Positions 54,180 through 63,577 of a DNA stretch of 64,000 bases are shown here, in pieces. Below the pieces are notes generated by a model that searched no databases, was not told the origin of the DNA, and saw nothing but the letters and a program-made list of their open reading frames with translations. The DNA lies in the NCBI RefSeq assembly GCF_013393905.1, contig NZ_CP040277.1, forward strand, positions 1-64,000. The letters are read 5' to 3'. Every line of letters begins with the position of its first letter. Within the stretch, counting starts at the first letter, position 1. The position numbers and the translations under genes were made by a program. This stretch comes from Nostoc sp. C052. Its GTDB lineage: Bacteria > Cyanobacteriota > Cyanobacteriia > Cyanobacteriales > Nostocaceae.

Positions 54180-55268
54180 ATGTTTCCGCTTATTACACAC
54201 TTTGAAGAACTGCTCAAGAACATTCAACCACCCCAAGAACGCCTTGATGCAGCACGCGATTTACCACCCTTAGTCCGTGAGTACATTGCCAAAAGCAAAG
54301 ATTTTCCCACTGTCTACCCTCACTCCCGACTTGCAGGCTCATACGCCCAAAAAATGGCAGTAGGTGATGTTAAAGACGTAGATACCCTAATACGTGTCCC
54401 TGGTGATCCAAAGGCAAATGAACCAGAGGCTAAACGATTAATTCAAGACATGAAAAAGTTGCTTGATGGCTTGCCAAAAGCTTTGGGCTTTGAGGGATAT
54501 GCAGAAGCGGAAATAGAAGTAGAGCGGGCACGCCGATCCGTCCATGTCTACTTCAAAGGCAAAGACTTCCACCTAGACTTTGTTCCTTGCATTGCACCAA
54601 ATGGATTCGAGAGTGTGCTTTACGTCCCAGATCGAGGATTCAATAAGTTGATTGCATCGCACCCCATTGGGTATATTAACTTACTCAATGAGCTACAGGA
54701 AAAACACGATCGCAAAGTTAAACCACTTGGCAAGCTTCTGAAGCACTTCCGTGACTGCCAAATGAAAAGCCGCAAACCTAAGAGTTACTGGCTTGGCGCT
54801 CTGCTGGTTTATCACATCCAACAGAACACTTTAGACATGACACAGCCATTGGCAGTCCTATTTTACGAGCTTTTGAATGCTATTTACCGCCAATACGATC
54901 ACCTGCTATATACTAGCAATGTTGCAACCCCAAACCTCCCTGATCCGATTCTTGGTCATAACATCTCTTGGAACTGGAGCCGCACCCACTTTGAAACCTT
55001 CATGAGACGAATTAATGAAGGACGGAATTGGGCAGCTAAAGCGTTAGAGACTGATGATCGGGAGAAGGCGATTAAATACTGGCAAAAAATCTTTGGAGAA
55101 GAATATTTTCCATCAGAGGTAGAAACCGCTGCGTCTCAATTGGCTAAAGCGGGTTTACCTGGTAAATCTTACGTCAGCTCTACTGGTTTAATTCTGCCCA
55201 GCCAACCTGCTTCTGGTTTATACACTTCAACCATTGCAACCAAGTTTCATGGGATTGACCAAGGCTGA
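54180..55268 (+). CDS. CD-NTase (cGAS-like) of CBASS
   Basis: A 362-residue cyclic-oligonucleotide synthase that is activated by phage. The GS motif (AGSYAQ, G53-S54), D66-x-D68 (DVKDVDTL) and D133 (FHLDFVP) form the nucleotidyltransferase site. The protein ends in FHGIDQG: a C-terminal Gly, as required for E2-mediated conjugation in type II CBASS. It overlaps the E2-like gene by about 20 bases. Confidence 0.9.
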   Translation: MFPLITHFEELLKNIQPPQERLDAARDLPPLVREYIAKSKDFPTVYPHSRLAGSYAQKMAVGDVKDVDTLIRVPGDPKANEPEAKRLIQDMKKLLDGLPKALGFEGYAEAEIEVERARRSVHVYFKGKDFHLDFVPCIAPNGFESVLYVPDRGFNKLIASHPIGYINLLNELQEKHDRKVKPLGKLLKHFRDCQMKSRKPKSYWLGALLVYHIQQNTLDMTQPLAVLFYELLNAIYRQYDHLLYTSNVATPNLPDPILGHNISWNWSRTHFETFMRRINEGRNWAAKALETDDREKAIKYWQKIFGEEYFPSEVETAASQLAKAGLPGKSYVSSTGLILPSQPASGLYTSTIATKFHGIDQG

Positions 55269-55743
55269 ATATTCTCAACTGAAACCCACTATCAACCTGG
55301 GGCTGCAAAACCTGCACATATTGCACCGATTTCCTGGGTTCGCTTACAGGCGAGAGCGTGGGGTAGCTGTATGGCGAGGCACGCTTCAACCCCGTCAGTT
55401 TTCCCCAAAATATCGAGTAGCAATCCGCTACAAACTCAGCTCTTACCCAACCGTTAATGTCATATCTCCCTCTTTGGCATCACGACCTCCCCATGTTTGG
55501 AAAGACGGAACTTTATGCCTCTACTACCCCAAAGAAAAACCGTGGCAGAAAGATATGCTGCTTGCAAAGACTATCATCCCGTGGACTGCATTATGGTTAT
55601 ATTACTATGAACTGTGGCTAGATACTGGAAAATGGCTCGGACCATCATCACACGCCTCAGATTCAAAACTCCAAAGTTGGAGTTCCAATCCCGTTGAAGG
55701 GTATTCTATTTTGGAAAAACCGACTGAGCAGCAAACCGCATGA
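55249..55743 (+). CDS. CBASS E2-like protein (type II-short)
   Basis: A 164-residue E2-like protein. PPHVWKDGTLCLYYPKEKPW has the catalytic Cys (C90 from this start) and the His nearby, and IPWTALWLYYYELWLDTGKW is the typical C-terminal segment of CBASS Cap2-like E2 modules. It lacks the E1 and JAB parts, so the operon is type II-short. ATG at 55249 lies inside the CD-NTase gene; a start at 55234 is also open. It overlaps the effector by four bases. Confidence 0.82.
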   Translation: MGLTKAEYSQLKPTINLGLQNLHILHRFPGFAYRRERGVAVWRGTLQPRQFSPKYRVAIRYKLSSYPTVNVISPSLASRPPHVWKDGTLCLYYPKEKPWQKDMLLAKTIIPWTALWLYYYELWLDTGKWLGPSSHASDSKLQSWSSNPVEGYSILEKPTEQQTA

Positions 55744-57194
55744 CAGAGAGCGAACATTTGACTCCCTCACTCCTAGAACCACAGTCTCGTGGTGGTGATA
55801 TTGCTGAAGGTGGCTTTTCCTTTCAGGAGCAAGTCATGCTTGCTCGCATTCCTGCTTGGCTAGCTCAGGATGGCTTCACAGCTATGATCCGAGAAGGGAT
55901 TGGAGATGTAGAGGCAAAGTTTTTTGTACCCGGTCGTGGGTTTGCGATAGAATTTCTTGAAGTTAAAGACCATACACTCCAACCATCTAAGTTTTTAAAT
56001 GAAATTCAACGGTTCCGAGAAGTAGATGCTGGTAGTCCAAACACCTATCAGCAGTTTATACTTGTAGCAGCAGGAGTTTCCAGAGACTTAGAGCCTTTGG
56101 TAAATGGATTGCGCCGCGTTCGTAATCCTCAAGATTTTTATGAAGAAAACTCTACAGTCAAAGAAAATTCTTTCAAAGAGTATACCCGCCTAGTCAAAAA
56201 AATTGGCGGTACAGAACAAGATGCCTTTTTCATTTTTGAAAAGGTGATAGTCGAGGCAGATTGGAACACTGCAAAATCTCATGGCGAAGCTCTTTTTAAG
56301 CAGTCTTTGGCTGAGAATCTGAGTGAATATGAAGATGTATCTTTTAAAACTTTTGATAATATTTATAATCACTTAGGTACATTTATACGACAGCGCAAGA
56401 ATCAAATTATTACCCGCAAAGAGTTAGAGACAAAACTGCGAGAAAAAATTCCTCCGAGTCAACTACCTGCCCTTCGTCCCATCCTGATTTACACAGCCAT
56501 TGCCTCTGAAAATAACCCAGAGCATCATGGATTGTATTTCGATTGGGCATCTTTTTCTGGTGGTGAAACTCGGGACATTGCCCCTTCTCAACAGTGGAAT
56601 CACTTACTGATTGAACTACAGGATACTCGAAGTTGGATTGAAAAGTATAGAAATAATAAGCGAATCAGGCTTGCTGGCAATCGTCGTCTGACAGCATGTC
56701 TTGCAATAGGATCTGTCTTCTCAGCTGTTAGGGGCTACGCCATCGAAATGGAATACCGTGGAGAGGTATGGGCAACAGATGCTTATCCCACTCAAGAAAC
56801 CCCCGTTTATCCTTTAGCTCATCAGATTATAGACAACACAGGAACCCGCTTGGTTGTTAGCATAGGTATTCTTCGAGATATTATTCCTGAAGTGGAAGTC
56901 AATCTGGAGAAGTATGGACTCACAGGTGAGCCAGTGCTTCACATTAGAGGAGAGCAGCCTATTACTTCCCCACAACATGCCAACAATGCTGTTGGAAGCA
57001 TTAAAAAATTAATTGTCAATACATTAGTGTCTATAGGCGGTAAAGAAATCCATTTATTTTTTGCTGGGCCTGCTCATCTTGCTCTGTTCCTGGGACATCG
57101 CTTGGACGCTACAGCACCAGTCACTTGCTACGCATGGGTATCCAATGGTCAATACTCTAAAACATTTCAACTCTTCTCAGAAATTTCCAGCTAA
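55740..57194 (+). CDS. CBASS effector: nuclease-SAVED fusion (Cap4-like)
   Basis: A 484-residue effector. The N-terminal domain (residues about 10-160) has a PD-(D/E)xK-like pattern: MIREGIGDVEAKFFVP with an Asp and then FLEVKDH with the Glu-x-Lys. This resembles DUF4297-type Cap4 nucleases that degrade DNA. The C-terminal SAVED domain (about residues 300-484, with HLFFAGPAHLALFLGHRLDA near the end) binds the cyclic oligonucleotide. The order CD-NTase, E2, effector is standard. Confidence 0.85.
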   Translation: MTESEHLTPSLLEPQSRGGDIAEGGFSFQEQVMLARIPAWLAQDGFTAMIREGIGDVEAKFFVPGRGFAIEFLEVKDHTLQPSKFLNEIQRFREVDAGSPNTYQQFILVAAGVSRDLEPLVNGLRRVRNPQDFYEENSTVKENSFKEYTRLVKKIGGTEQDAFFIFEKVIVEADWNTAKSHGEALFKQSLAENLSEYEDVSFKTFDNIYNHLGTFIRQRKNQIITRKELETKLREKIPPSQLPALRPILIYTAIASENNPEHHGLYFDWASFSGGETRDIAPSQQWNHLLIELQDTRSWIEKYRNNKRIRLAGNRRLTACLAIGSVFSAVRGYAIEMEYRGEVWATDAYPTQETPVYPLAHQIIDNTGTRLVVSIGILRDIIPEVEVNLEKYGLTGEPVLHIRGEQPITSPQHANNAVGSIKKLIVNTLVSIGGKEIHLFFAGPAHLALFLGHRLDATAPVTCYAWVSNGQYSKTFQLFSEISS

Positions 57195-57612
57195 ATTTGC
57201 TGAAGCAAACTACCAATAATCTAAATGCAGCAATACAACCTTGTGGTAAAAACAAACTATAAGTTTTCGATTTCATTGTCTTACTAGCTTGTGAAGCATA
57301 TTTTGTCCGAAACGGATATTTGATGTTGCAAGTCACAAGTCCTGTGAAGTAGAGATCGCCCTCCATCCGTTGAGCATATTCAAAAACTCTCACCATCTTC
57401 TGTTCCCACACCACCGGAGCCTTCCCCATTCACTTGAATCTTTAAAGAAGTATCAGCTGTTCAATTTGGCTTTCAAGTCGAGGATTGCCAACGCCAAAGA
57501 AGCAAGTTGCTCTCTTGAGATACCCACCTGTAAATGATTGAACCCGCTCCTGAATGGTATGTACTGAACTACCATTGGTGTCAACTTAAGCTCAAACCCC
57601 TTTAAAATCTCG

Positions 57613-57633
57613 TTTCCAGCCAGAGGCTGGAAA
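57613..57633. repeat. Perfect hairpin in the CBASS-AIPR gap
   Basis: TTTCCAGCC-AGA-GGCTGGAAA is a perfect 9-bp stem. The gap 57195-57816 also contains a minus-strand reading frame at 57157-57429, whose composition is not convincing. The hairpin and nearby CTCCCC...GGGTGGGG stretches might be an end of an old IS200/IS605-type element; this is a weak guess. Confidence 0.4.
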
Positions 57634-57816
57634 TGCTATTCATTGCGGCTCCCAATGCTGAACTACCCTCCCCTACTTTGCTATCGGGTGGGGACTGCCG
57701 CCAGTTGTTCAGACGTTGCCAGTCAACTGCAACAATTTTAGACATAAATTACAAAATATAATCTTTAAGCGCGAGCTTCTTCCCACGAGAAGAATAATTG
57801 AGAATGTATCGCTAAG

Positions 57817-59037
57817 ATGCAGAAACCACCCATGCCGAAAAACTGGATTATTAAAGTAGACAACTATTTCCATGCAAACCCCAATTGCATCATCGCCACC
57901 GCCCATGTGGACACGTTTCCCACAAACCTACCCCTAGAACCCAACATCCGGGAACCAAACCGCAAAAGTGCAACCTACAGACAAATCTTTGACTCTGTGA
58001 CGACTCAACCAGAAAAATTCTTCTCTCGTCACAGTGGAATCGTTCTGTCAGCCAATAAAGTTAAACCTAGCAAAAACAAAACCGAACTGGAGCTAGAAGT
58101 TTTAGAAGCTAGCGAGGGGGGTAGCGATGGCATTATCAACGGAGGTCACACAGTTTTAGCATTTGAGCAAGCTAAAAATTACAAATATGACCTCAGCCTT
58201 GCCAGAGTCAAAGTTACCATCCACATTGGACTCCAGGAAGAGGAGGCTAAAGATATAGCCCTCGCCTCAAATACTACTTCTCCTGTAGATTCTCGCTCCA
58301 AAGTCAACGCCAGGGGAGATTACAAATTTATCAAGCAGTATTTAGCCCAGTTAGAAAGAGCAGAAGATAGAAAATTCCGCATTGCCTATTACCAAAACCA
58401 AAGCGGCGCTCCTAGAAATGCTCAATGTAATGTTAACCACTTGTTCAAGCTGATCAACTGCCTCGACAGAAATAGATACAACCCTGACGGGAATAAAAGA
58501 AGCAAGCACCCTACAGGTACGAACACCCCTAGTCAAATCACAGACACTGAGAGAGAAAGATTAACTCTTCTATTGCCTCTACTTCCCAAAGCTCTGTGGA
58601 TTGAGCAAAGACTGTACGAAATCATCCAAGAACATATCAGCAACCCCAGAAGAAAGGGTGTCAACGATTTAGCATCAATTGATACACGCAAAACTACCCT
58701 TCTCCCCGACAGCAAGTACTCGTTTGGGTTTGGTGCGCCAACTGACCTCGCACTACCCATAATTGCATCCTATCGGGTATTCCTAGACCAAGACTATAAC
58801 TGGATTATTCCTTTTGACGAATTCGCCGAAAACTTTCTCCAACACCTGTGGGTTAACTATTACCGTAAATACTTGATATCGGAGAAAACAGCAGGAAATA
58901 CAGTGGGGACTAAAATTTGTCGCAACTCAGAAATTTGGGAAAGTCTGTACATTTCGGCCCAAAGTTATCTCAATCAGCACTTGGTGAAAATTGTCAATTC
59001 CAGCAAGCATGAAGAATTAACGCTGACACCAAGCTAA
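57817..59037 (+). CDS. AIPR-family abortive-infection protein
   Basis: A 406-residue soluble protein with the AIPR-like core: GIVLSANKVKP, then GGSDGIINGGHTVLAFEQA (the IINGGH/Q motif), and ASNTTSPVDSRSKVNARGDY. AIPR proteins appear in abortive phage infection and near R-M systems. It lies at the end of the defence island, on the same strand as the CBASS genes but over 600 bases away, so it is likely a separate unit. Confidence 0.75.
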   Translation: MQKPPMPKNWIIKVDNYFHANPNCIIATAHVDTFPTNLPLEPNIREPNRKSATYRQIFDSVTTQPEKFFSRHSGIVLSANKVKPSKNKTELELEVLEASEGGSDGIINGGHTVLAFEQAKNYKYDLSLARVKVTIHIGLQEEEAKDIALASNTTSPVDSRSKVNARGDYKFIKQYLAQLERAEDRKFRIAYYQNQSGAPRNAQCNVNHLFKLINCLDRNRYNPDGNKRSKHPTGTNTPSQITDTERERLTLLLPLLPKALWIEQRLYEIIQEHISNPRRKGVNDLASIDTRKTTLLPDSKYSFGFGAPTDLALPIIASYRVFLDQDYNWIIPFDEFAENFLQHLWVNYYRKYLISEKTAGNTVGTKICRNSEIWESLYISAQSYLNQHLVKIVNSSKHEELTLTPS

Positions 59038-59160
59038 AATGTCCACTTAACAATTAATTGTCATCTAAAAAGAGATTATAGGCATTTTCTGGAATGCCAG
59101 TCTCTAGGCAAAGCCTAATTGTGTTGCGATCGCCCACCGTAGGCCCTTTGTGCCATCGCA

Positions 59161-59527
59161 GCGCAAGGGATTTTCAAAATACAGGTTCTGTGGGTTGGCA
59201 ATTACCGTCTACCCCTAAAACCTGTAGCCTTTACTAAAAAAGGATTTCTGGATTTCAATAACAAATTAGACTTGACACGATGGATTTTACGGCGTACCAA
59301 GGTAGGTAAATTGCGCTTTCACGAGAATTATCTGCACTTTATTGGTGCGATGGTCTCCGACCGACCGGAGGTCATCGCAAGAAGGCGGGCGGTTACGCCA
59401 TCGCAAGAAGGCGGGGCGTAAGCCCATCGCATCAATAAACAGTTGCTCCCGTTCATCTGCGGCGGTTTGGGAAGAAGCTATAGCACAAGCCTTGGTGGTC
59501 AGGACATTAACAGATGATAAAACTTAG
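59161..59527 (+). pseudogene. Gene remnant invaded by dispersed repeats
   Basis: A frame without a start codon reads QGIFKIQVLWVGNYRLPLKP, VAFTKKGFLDFNNKLDLTRW, LRFHENYLHFIGAMVSD and then runs into GAAGGCGGG-type repeats, stopping at 59421. Another frame then gives AAVWEEAIAQALVVRTL with a stop at 59527. The pieces look like the ends of one gene split by repeat insertion. Its family is unknown, and its 5' part is missing. Confidence 0.4.
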
Positions 59528-59547
59528 ACACAAAAAGACTTTTCACT

Positions 59548-59589
59548 CAGTCCCCAGTCCCCAGTCCCCAGTCCCCAGTCCCCAGTCCC
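59548..59589. repeat. Heptamer tandem repeat
   Basis: Six perfect copies of CAGTCCC, 42 bases in all. Such heptamer arrays are characteristic of heterocyst-forming cyanobacteria and support the host assignment. No gene in the rest of the 59590-59896 gap was found. Confidence 0.85.
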
Positions 59590-59810
59590 TTGCTATAACA
59601 GCATCAGCTTCCGGAACAAACACGGGCGGTGAATTAATTTCAGGATGTCTATGACAAGAGTAGTTTTGGATACTAAGCCTGATGAAGACCCTTGCAAAGG
59701 AGTATCAGAAAACCGACTCGTGCGTTCACACAAGTTAACATTTCAATTAATTTGGCAAAACCCTTTTTGTTAGTAGTGAGTAGAGTAGCAAGGGGGAGTA
59801 GAATGAGACT

Positions 59811-59846
59811 AAAAATGTCTGGGAACAAACGTTATCGGACATTTTT
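59811..59846. other. Hairpin upstream of the recombinase
   Basis: AAAAATGTC (59811-59819) pairs with GACATTTTT (59838-59846) over 9 bp, followed by more T and a GGCGGATAAACCCGC segment. It may be a terminator for upstream transcription or part of the site used by the recombinase. Confidence 0.4.
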
Positions 59847-59896
59847 TTGGGGCGGATAAACCCGCTTTATCCCGCGTATTATTTTGAGGCTGTGTG

Positions 59897-60964
59897 ATGA
59901 CGTTATCACGTACAGACGCAGGTGTAGATACAGAAGAATTAGGGGTGGCGCTCGCTCAGTTATCACCGGAACAACTAGCGGTGATCAAAGCAACAGTCGA
60001 AGCGGTGGTACAGGCAACTGGCACACCCAAAATCACTGGGGCGGAAACTACCAGCGAACTGTTTTCTAGTTGGCTCTTGAGTAGGGAGTCAGAGCAAACT
60101 GTGCGGGCATACCGAAATGACGTGATGCACTTTGTTCAGTGGCGACTAGGCATTGACTATCCAGACTTAGATAATTTAAACCTGCACACCACCACCAAAG
60201 AAGATGTGGACAATTACAAAGCCCACCTACTTAAAAAAGAGAAAACAGGGGAAATTGCTCGTGCTTCCGTCCGCCGTCGCCTTGCTTCCCTTAAAAGCTT
60301 TCTGCGCTACGCTTGCGATGTAGGCTACTTGCGGGCCAACCCTGCAATGTTGTTGAAAGTACCTCCGGAGCGCAAAAAGATTAAGGAGCGCACCCTGACT
60401 GAAACTGAGATTGAAATCCTATTCGATGCAGCTGCACAAGTTGTAGAACAAGCCCCTACTCCTCACAAAAAGATACAAGCGCAACGCAACCAACTAATTC
60501 TGGAGCTTTTTTACTACGGTGCTATTCGGGTAGGTGAGAGTGGTTTAACCTGGGCTACCATGCATTCAAATCAGTCCGGGCTACCTTACATTAAAGTGGT
60601 AGGCAAAGGAGACAAGGAGCGCGATGTTCCCATACCAATAGAACTTTACCAATACCTTTTGGCTAATCGACAACATGCTCCCAACAAAACCGAGCCGCTT
60701 TTCACAAGCCAAAAAACGGGTGAACCCATTTGCGATCGCCACATCCGCCGCATCATCAAATCCATTGCCGAAGTAGCAGGGTTAAGTCGCATCCCCTCCC
60801 CACACTGGTTACGGCACAGCCACGCTACCCATGCTGCTAAAAACACGCCTATTCACATCATCACTAAAACGCTGGGCCACTCGTCAGGGAAAATCACGAT
60901 AGACAACTATCTACACGTGGGTGAAGATGAAGCTAGCTCTCTTAATCTCAAACGATATCGCTGA
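59897..60964 (+). CDS. Tyrosine recombinase/integrase (XerC/D-like)
   Basis: A 355-residue site-specific recombinase. The N-terminal core-binding SAM-like domain (FSSWLLSRESEQTVRAYRND) precedes the catalytic domain: GAIRVGES with Arg, GKGDKERDVP with Lys, HWLRHSHATH with the HxxR pair, LGHSSGKITIDNY with the nucleophile Tyr in DNYLHV. ATG at 59897 has GAGG upstream. It likely resolves plasmid multimers or moves a cassette. Confidence 0.93.
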   Translation: MTLSRTDAGVDTEELGVALAQLSPEQLAVIKATVEAVVQATGTPKITGAETTSELFSSWLLSRESEQTVRAYRNDVMHFVQWRLGIDYPDLDNLNLHTTTKEDVDNYKAHLLKKEKTGEIARASVRRRLASLKSFLRYACDVGYLRANPAMLLKVPPERKKIKERTLTETEIEILFDAAAQVVEQAPTPHKKIQAQRNQLILELFYYGAIRVGESGLTWATMHSNQSGLPYIKVVGKGDKERDVPIPIELYQYLLANRQHAPNKTEPLFTSQKTGEPICDRHIRRIIKSIAEVAGLSRIPSPHWLRHSHATHAAKNTPIHIITKTLGHSSGKITIDNYLHVGEDEASSLNLKRYR

Positions 60965-61057
60965 GACTTTGTGAGATATGCCCCGATTAGAAATTAGCGG
61001 CGCGGCGATCGCTACGTAACCCATCGCGCCACTAGCCCAGAAATGTGAACGCTTGCG

Positions 61058-61612
61058 TCACCTGAGCGGATGATACAGTTCGTCAAGAGCATTCCATTCC
61101 CAACCCACGCTCATTGGATCGCGGTTACGTGACCAACTCAAAAATTCTTTGGCGCTGAGTTTTTCTCTTTCAGCAATCAGGCTTTGGGGGCTAACACCGA
61201 GTCTTGGAGCAAGACTTTCGTTTGTCCTGGGTTGTAATTCAACTTGTGTTTGTTGGTACGGGTGCACTTGTCTTCGTGGTTTGTTGTTGCCCAATCTCCC
61301 AGAGGCGATCGCCCGTTCGATTAGCTCCAGCTTTTTGGTGATAGCTTCAAGTTTTGTTTCCACCAAGGAGCCTTGATCGGCAAGATGGGATTCCAGTTTC
61401 TCCAGCTTTTTCTCTAGCTGTTTGACTGATTTACTGCCTGCCGTTACATCGATATCATTATTGATATCAAATTTTATTAGTAATTCCTCTAAGGCTTGCA
61501 GCAAGGCAATTGTATGACCCTGCCTATGTAGTTTTGATAGTCGCCGAACCACCTTAATTAGTGGAACGGGCACACGAATCATTTCGCTTGGTGGGGGCTT
61601 TTGGTCAGGCAT
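61058..61612 (-). CDS. Coiled-coil plasmid protein
   Basis: A 184-residue protein with an N-terminal RVPVPLIKVVRRLSKLHRQG segment that suggests a short DNA-binding fold, a coiled coil (KQLEKKLEKLESHLADQGS), a basic Gln/Arg-rich stretch, and a helix (GVSPQSLIAEREKLSAKEFL) that resembles an HTH. It precedes the iteron-like cluster and may bind it, which is inference. Confidence 0.6.
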   Translation of the reverse strand: MPDQKPPPSEMIRVPVPLIKVVRRLSKLHRQGHTIALLQALEELLIKFDINNDIDVTAGSKSVKQLEKKLEKLESHLADQGSLVETKLEAITKKLELIERAIASGRLGNNKPRRQVHPYQQTQVELQPRTNESLAPRLGVSPQSLIAEREKLSAKEFLSWSRNRDPMSVGWEWNALDELYHPLR

Positions 61613-61740
61613 TTGATATCATTTTTGATATCGACATATTGATTGTAAAAGGTTTGGCGCAAAGCTATAATTTACTGAGTATTAATTGTGCCCATGTTTT
61701 GAAAGATTGTTACATTTAGACACAATCTGCTGTAGAAGAA

Positions 61741-62117
61741 TAAAAAAGTTCAACAATAAATAATAAAGTCCAACAATTTCTGTTAGGTGCTTTACCCCGC
61801 TCCAGGCATCCGTCCATAAATCGCTTGCTTGCCTGTACGCCGCGCCCACGCTACGTTATTACTAGAGCGATCGCCACCGGCTCATGGCGGTTACGTTATC
61901 GCTCTTAAGGCGGGGCGTAGCTGATCGCACCCACATTCTCTTAACATCACTCTCCTAATTGTTCAACTTTTTTATTTGAGCTTGGTGTCTCTGTGTTGAA
62001 AAAGTTGTGTAGTAATCCCTTTTCCAGCCCCAAATTGTTCAACTTATTTTTACGGGGCTTGCACCCAACCACTCTAAATCAATGCTTTGAGAGACTAGAA
62101 TTGTTGAACTTTTTTAT
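61741..62117. repeat. Iteron-like cluster AATTGTTSAACTTTTTTAT
   Basis: Five copies of a 19-bp motif. Inverted copies lie at 61741-61759 and 61761-61780 (rc TTATTGTTGAACTTTTTTA and AAATTGTTGGACTTTATTA). Direct copies are at 61957-61975, 62033-62050 and 62099-62117. The 61613-62460 gap contains no gene apart from repeats of the GCGATCGC type. The cluster could be a replication origin, or the ends of a mobile element. Confidence 0.5.
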
Positions 62118-62460
62118 ATGCTTACATCTGCGAGGCGATCGCTTCCAGCAGGCGGTTACGCCATCGCCACTTGCTATTTAGACCTGGCGTGTTGACCTTC
62201 AAAGGTAGCGTTGACGCACTTCCCCTCGCTGTCCGTATACTCATTACTCCCTAGTGCCGATACATAAGCGCACTATCCGAAAGAGATCGTCCCAGTTTAA
62301 GAAGTGAACTTAAGACATCACCTCATAAATTGGTTGAAATTCTAGCGTCCCTTTGCGTTGATTAGTTTCATAGGTGGGCTAGAACCAACAGAGTGTTGTG
62401 ATTATTCTGTAACTAGCTAAAATTTTAACCATGTAGGGGTAGAGCTACCAATGTAGGCAA

Positions 62461-62979
62461 ATGACCGAACTATATAAGGCTGGAATCATTGAGGTAACAG
62501 AAGCAGAAGATGAAGATGAAGATGAAGATTTATTTGACGTTGCGGTGCATTTTGACGGCGATATTTTTCTTCCCAACGTCGTTTTTGCAGGCAAAGACCA
62601 CGCATTGCGGCAAGCTAAAAAGCTTTATGATTGGCTAGAAGCTAATCATAAAGAAATCAAGGGAGAGCAACTGCGTTGGCAATCATACACAGTTAATCGT
62701 GAATCTCTAAGAGAGTATCCAGCCTGCTATTTACCTTACTACTATTCAACATACGAGCAAAGTTTAGAAGTTTCAATTGTTGAGCCAGACCAAGAAGCCA
62801 TTGCTTATGGTTGGTTGAGCGCTGAACCTTTACCTTACTACGTGGATAAAGAAGATGGTTTGGTAGTTCTTGGAGACATTTCAGATGATGCTGTGTTGGC
62901 TGGTTGGCATAAAGCTACTGATATACGGATTCACATTTACTCTTTTATCTACCAGTCAAATAGCAGTCACAAGCTTTAA
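62461..62979 (+). CDS. Hypothetical acidic protein
   Basis: A 172-residue soluble protein with a marked acidic stretch near the N terminus (EAEDEDEDEDLFDV) and several Tyr-rich segments (CYLPYYYSTYEQS). No family is recognised. It precedes the GNAT-like gene by about 28 bases, and the two may form one operon. Confidence 0.6.
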   Translation: MTELYKAGIIEVTEAEDEDEDEDLFDVAVHFDGDIFLPNVVFAGKDHALRQAKKLYDWLEANHKEIKGEQLRWQSYTVNRESLREYPACYLPYYYSTYEQSLEVSIVEPDQEAIAYGWLSAEPLPYYVDKEDGLVVLGDISDDAVLAGWHKATDIRIHIYSFIYQSNSSHKL

Positions 62980-63006
62980 TAATCAGTTAACAATTAGGAG
63001 CTTTAG

Positions 63007-63555
63007 GTGCAGCGAAAAATCGAGTTAAAAAGGGGTGTTGATAATACATCTGTTGAAGCCTATTTGGTAGATTTAGTCCAAAGACATGTTGATGATTATG
63101 TCAATTATTGGGTAGAAAGCTTAAGGTTATTTAGTCAAGAAGATAAATACTGGGATTGGATATTTAAATTAAGATATATTGCCAATCAAGAAAATCTTGA
63201 AGGTTACGCAGTTGAGTGCGAAAACAAAACTCAAGGATTAATGATAATAGAAACACAAATGCACGGTTCTCGGTTAAATGTTGGTAAGAGGCTAGTTTAT
63301 GTTGATGGCATTGCCACTGCCCCTACTAACCGAATCGAGATTCAACGTCCGCCTCAATTCAAAGGTGTTGGTCAAGCACTATTAAATTTCGCAAGAATTA
63401 GAAGTGTTGAGTTAGGGTATGAAGGTAGAATTGGGTTGCATTCCTTACCAAGGTCTGAAGGATTTTACGAAAAACAAAACATGTTGAACTGCGGTTCGGA
63501 AGAAGAATATGATAATTTAGTCTATTTTGAGTATGGTGTATTGAGACGAAGATAA
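63007..63555 (+). CDS. GNAT-like acetyltransferase
   Basis: A 182-residue protein with a GNAT-like end: LVYVDGIATAPTNR (beta-strand 4), then FKGVGQALLNFARIRSVELG for the acetyl-CoA loop and helix, and GLHSLPRSEGFYEKQNM. It starts with GTG at 63007, preceded by AGGAG. The N-terminal half is not recognised. It may be an accessory enzyme or the toxin of a pair; no antitoxin is apparent. Confidence 0.7.
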   Translation: MQRKIELKRGVDNTSVEAYLVDLVQRHVDDYVNYWVESLRLFSQEDKYWDWIFKLRYIANQENLEGYAVECENKTQGLMIIETQMHGSRLNVGKRLVYVDGIATAPTNRIEIQRPPQFKGVGQALLNFARIRSVELGYEGRIGLHSLPRSEGFYEKQNMLNCGSEEEYDNLVYFEYGVLRRR

Positions 63556-63577
63556 GGGCTGATCCGGGTAAAAATTT

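Noticed and set aside
57157..57429. Minus-strand 90-codon frame overlapping the SAVED gene end
   Set aside because: Some residues look plausible, but there is no ribosome-binding site and it overlaps the effector's 3' end; kept out of the gene list.
59548..59589. CRISPR-like array
   Set aside because: It is a plain 7-bp tandem repeat without spacers.
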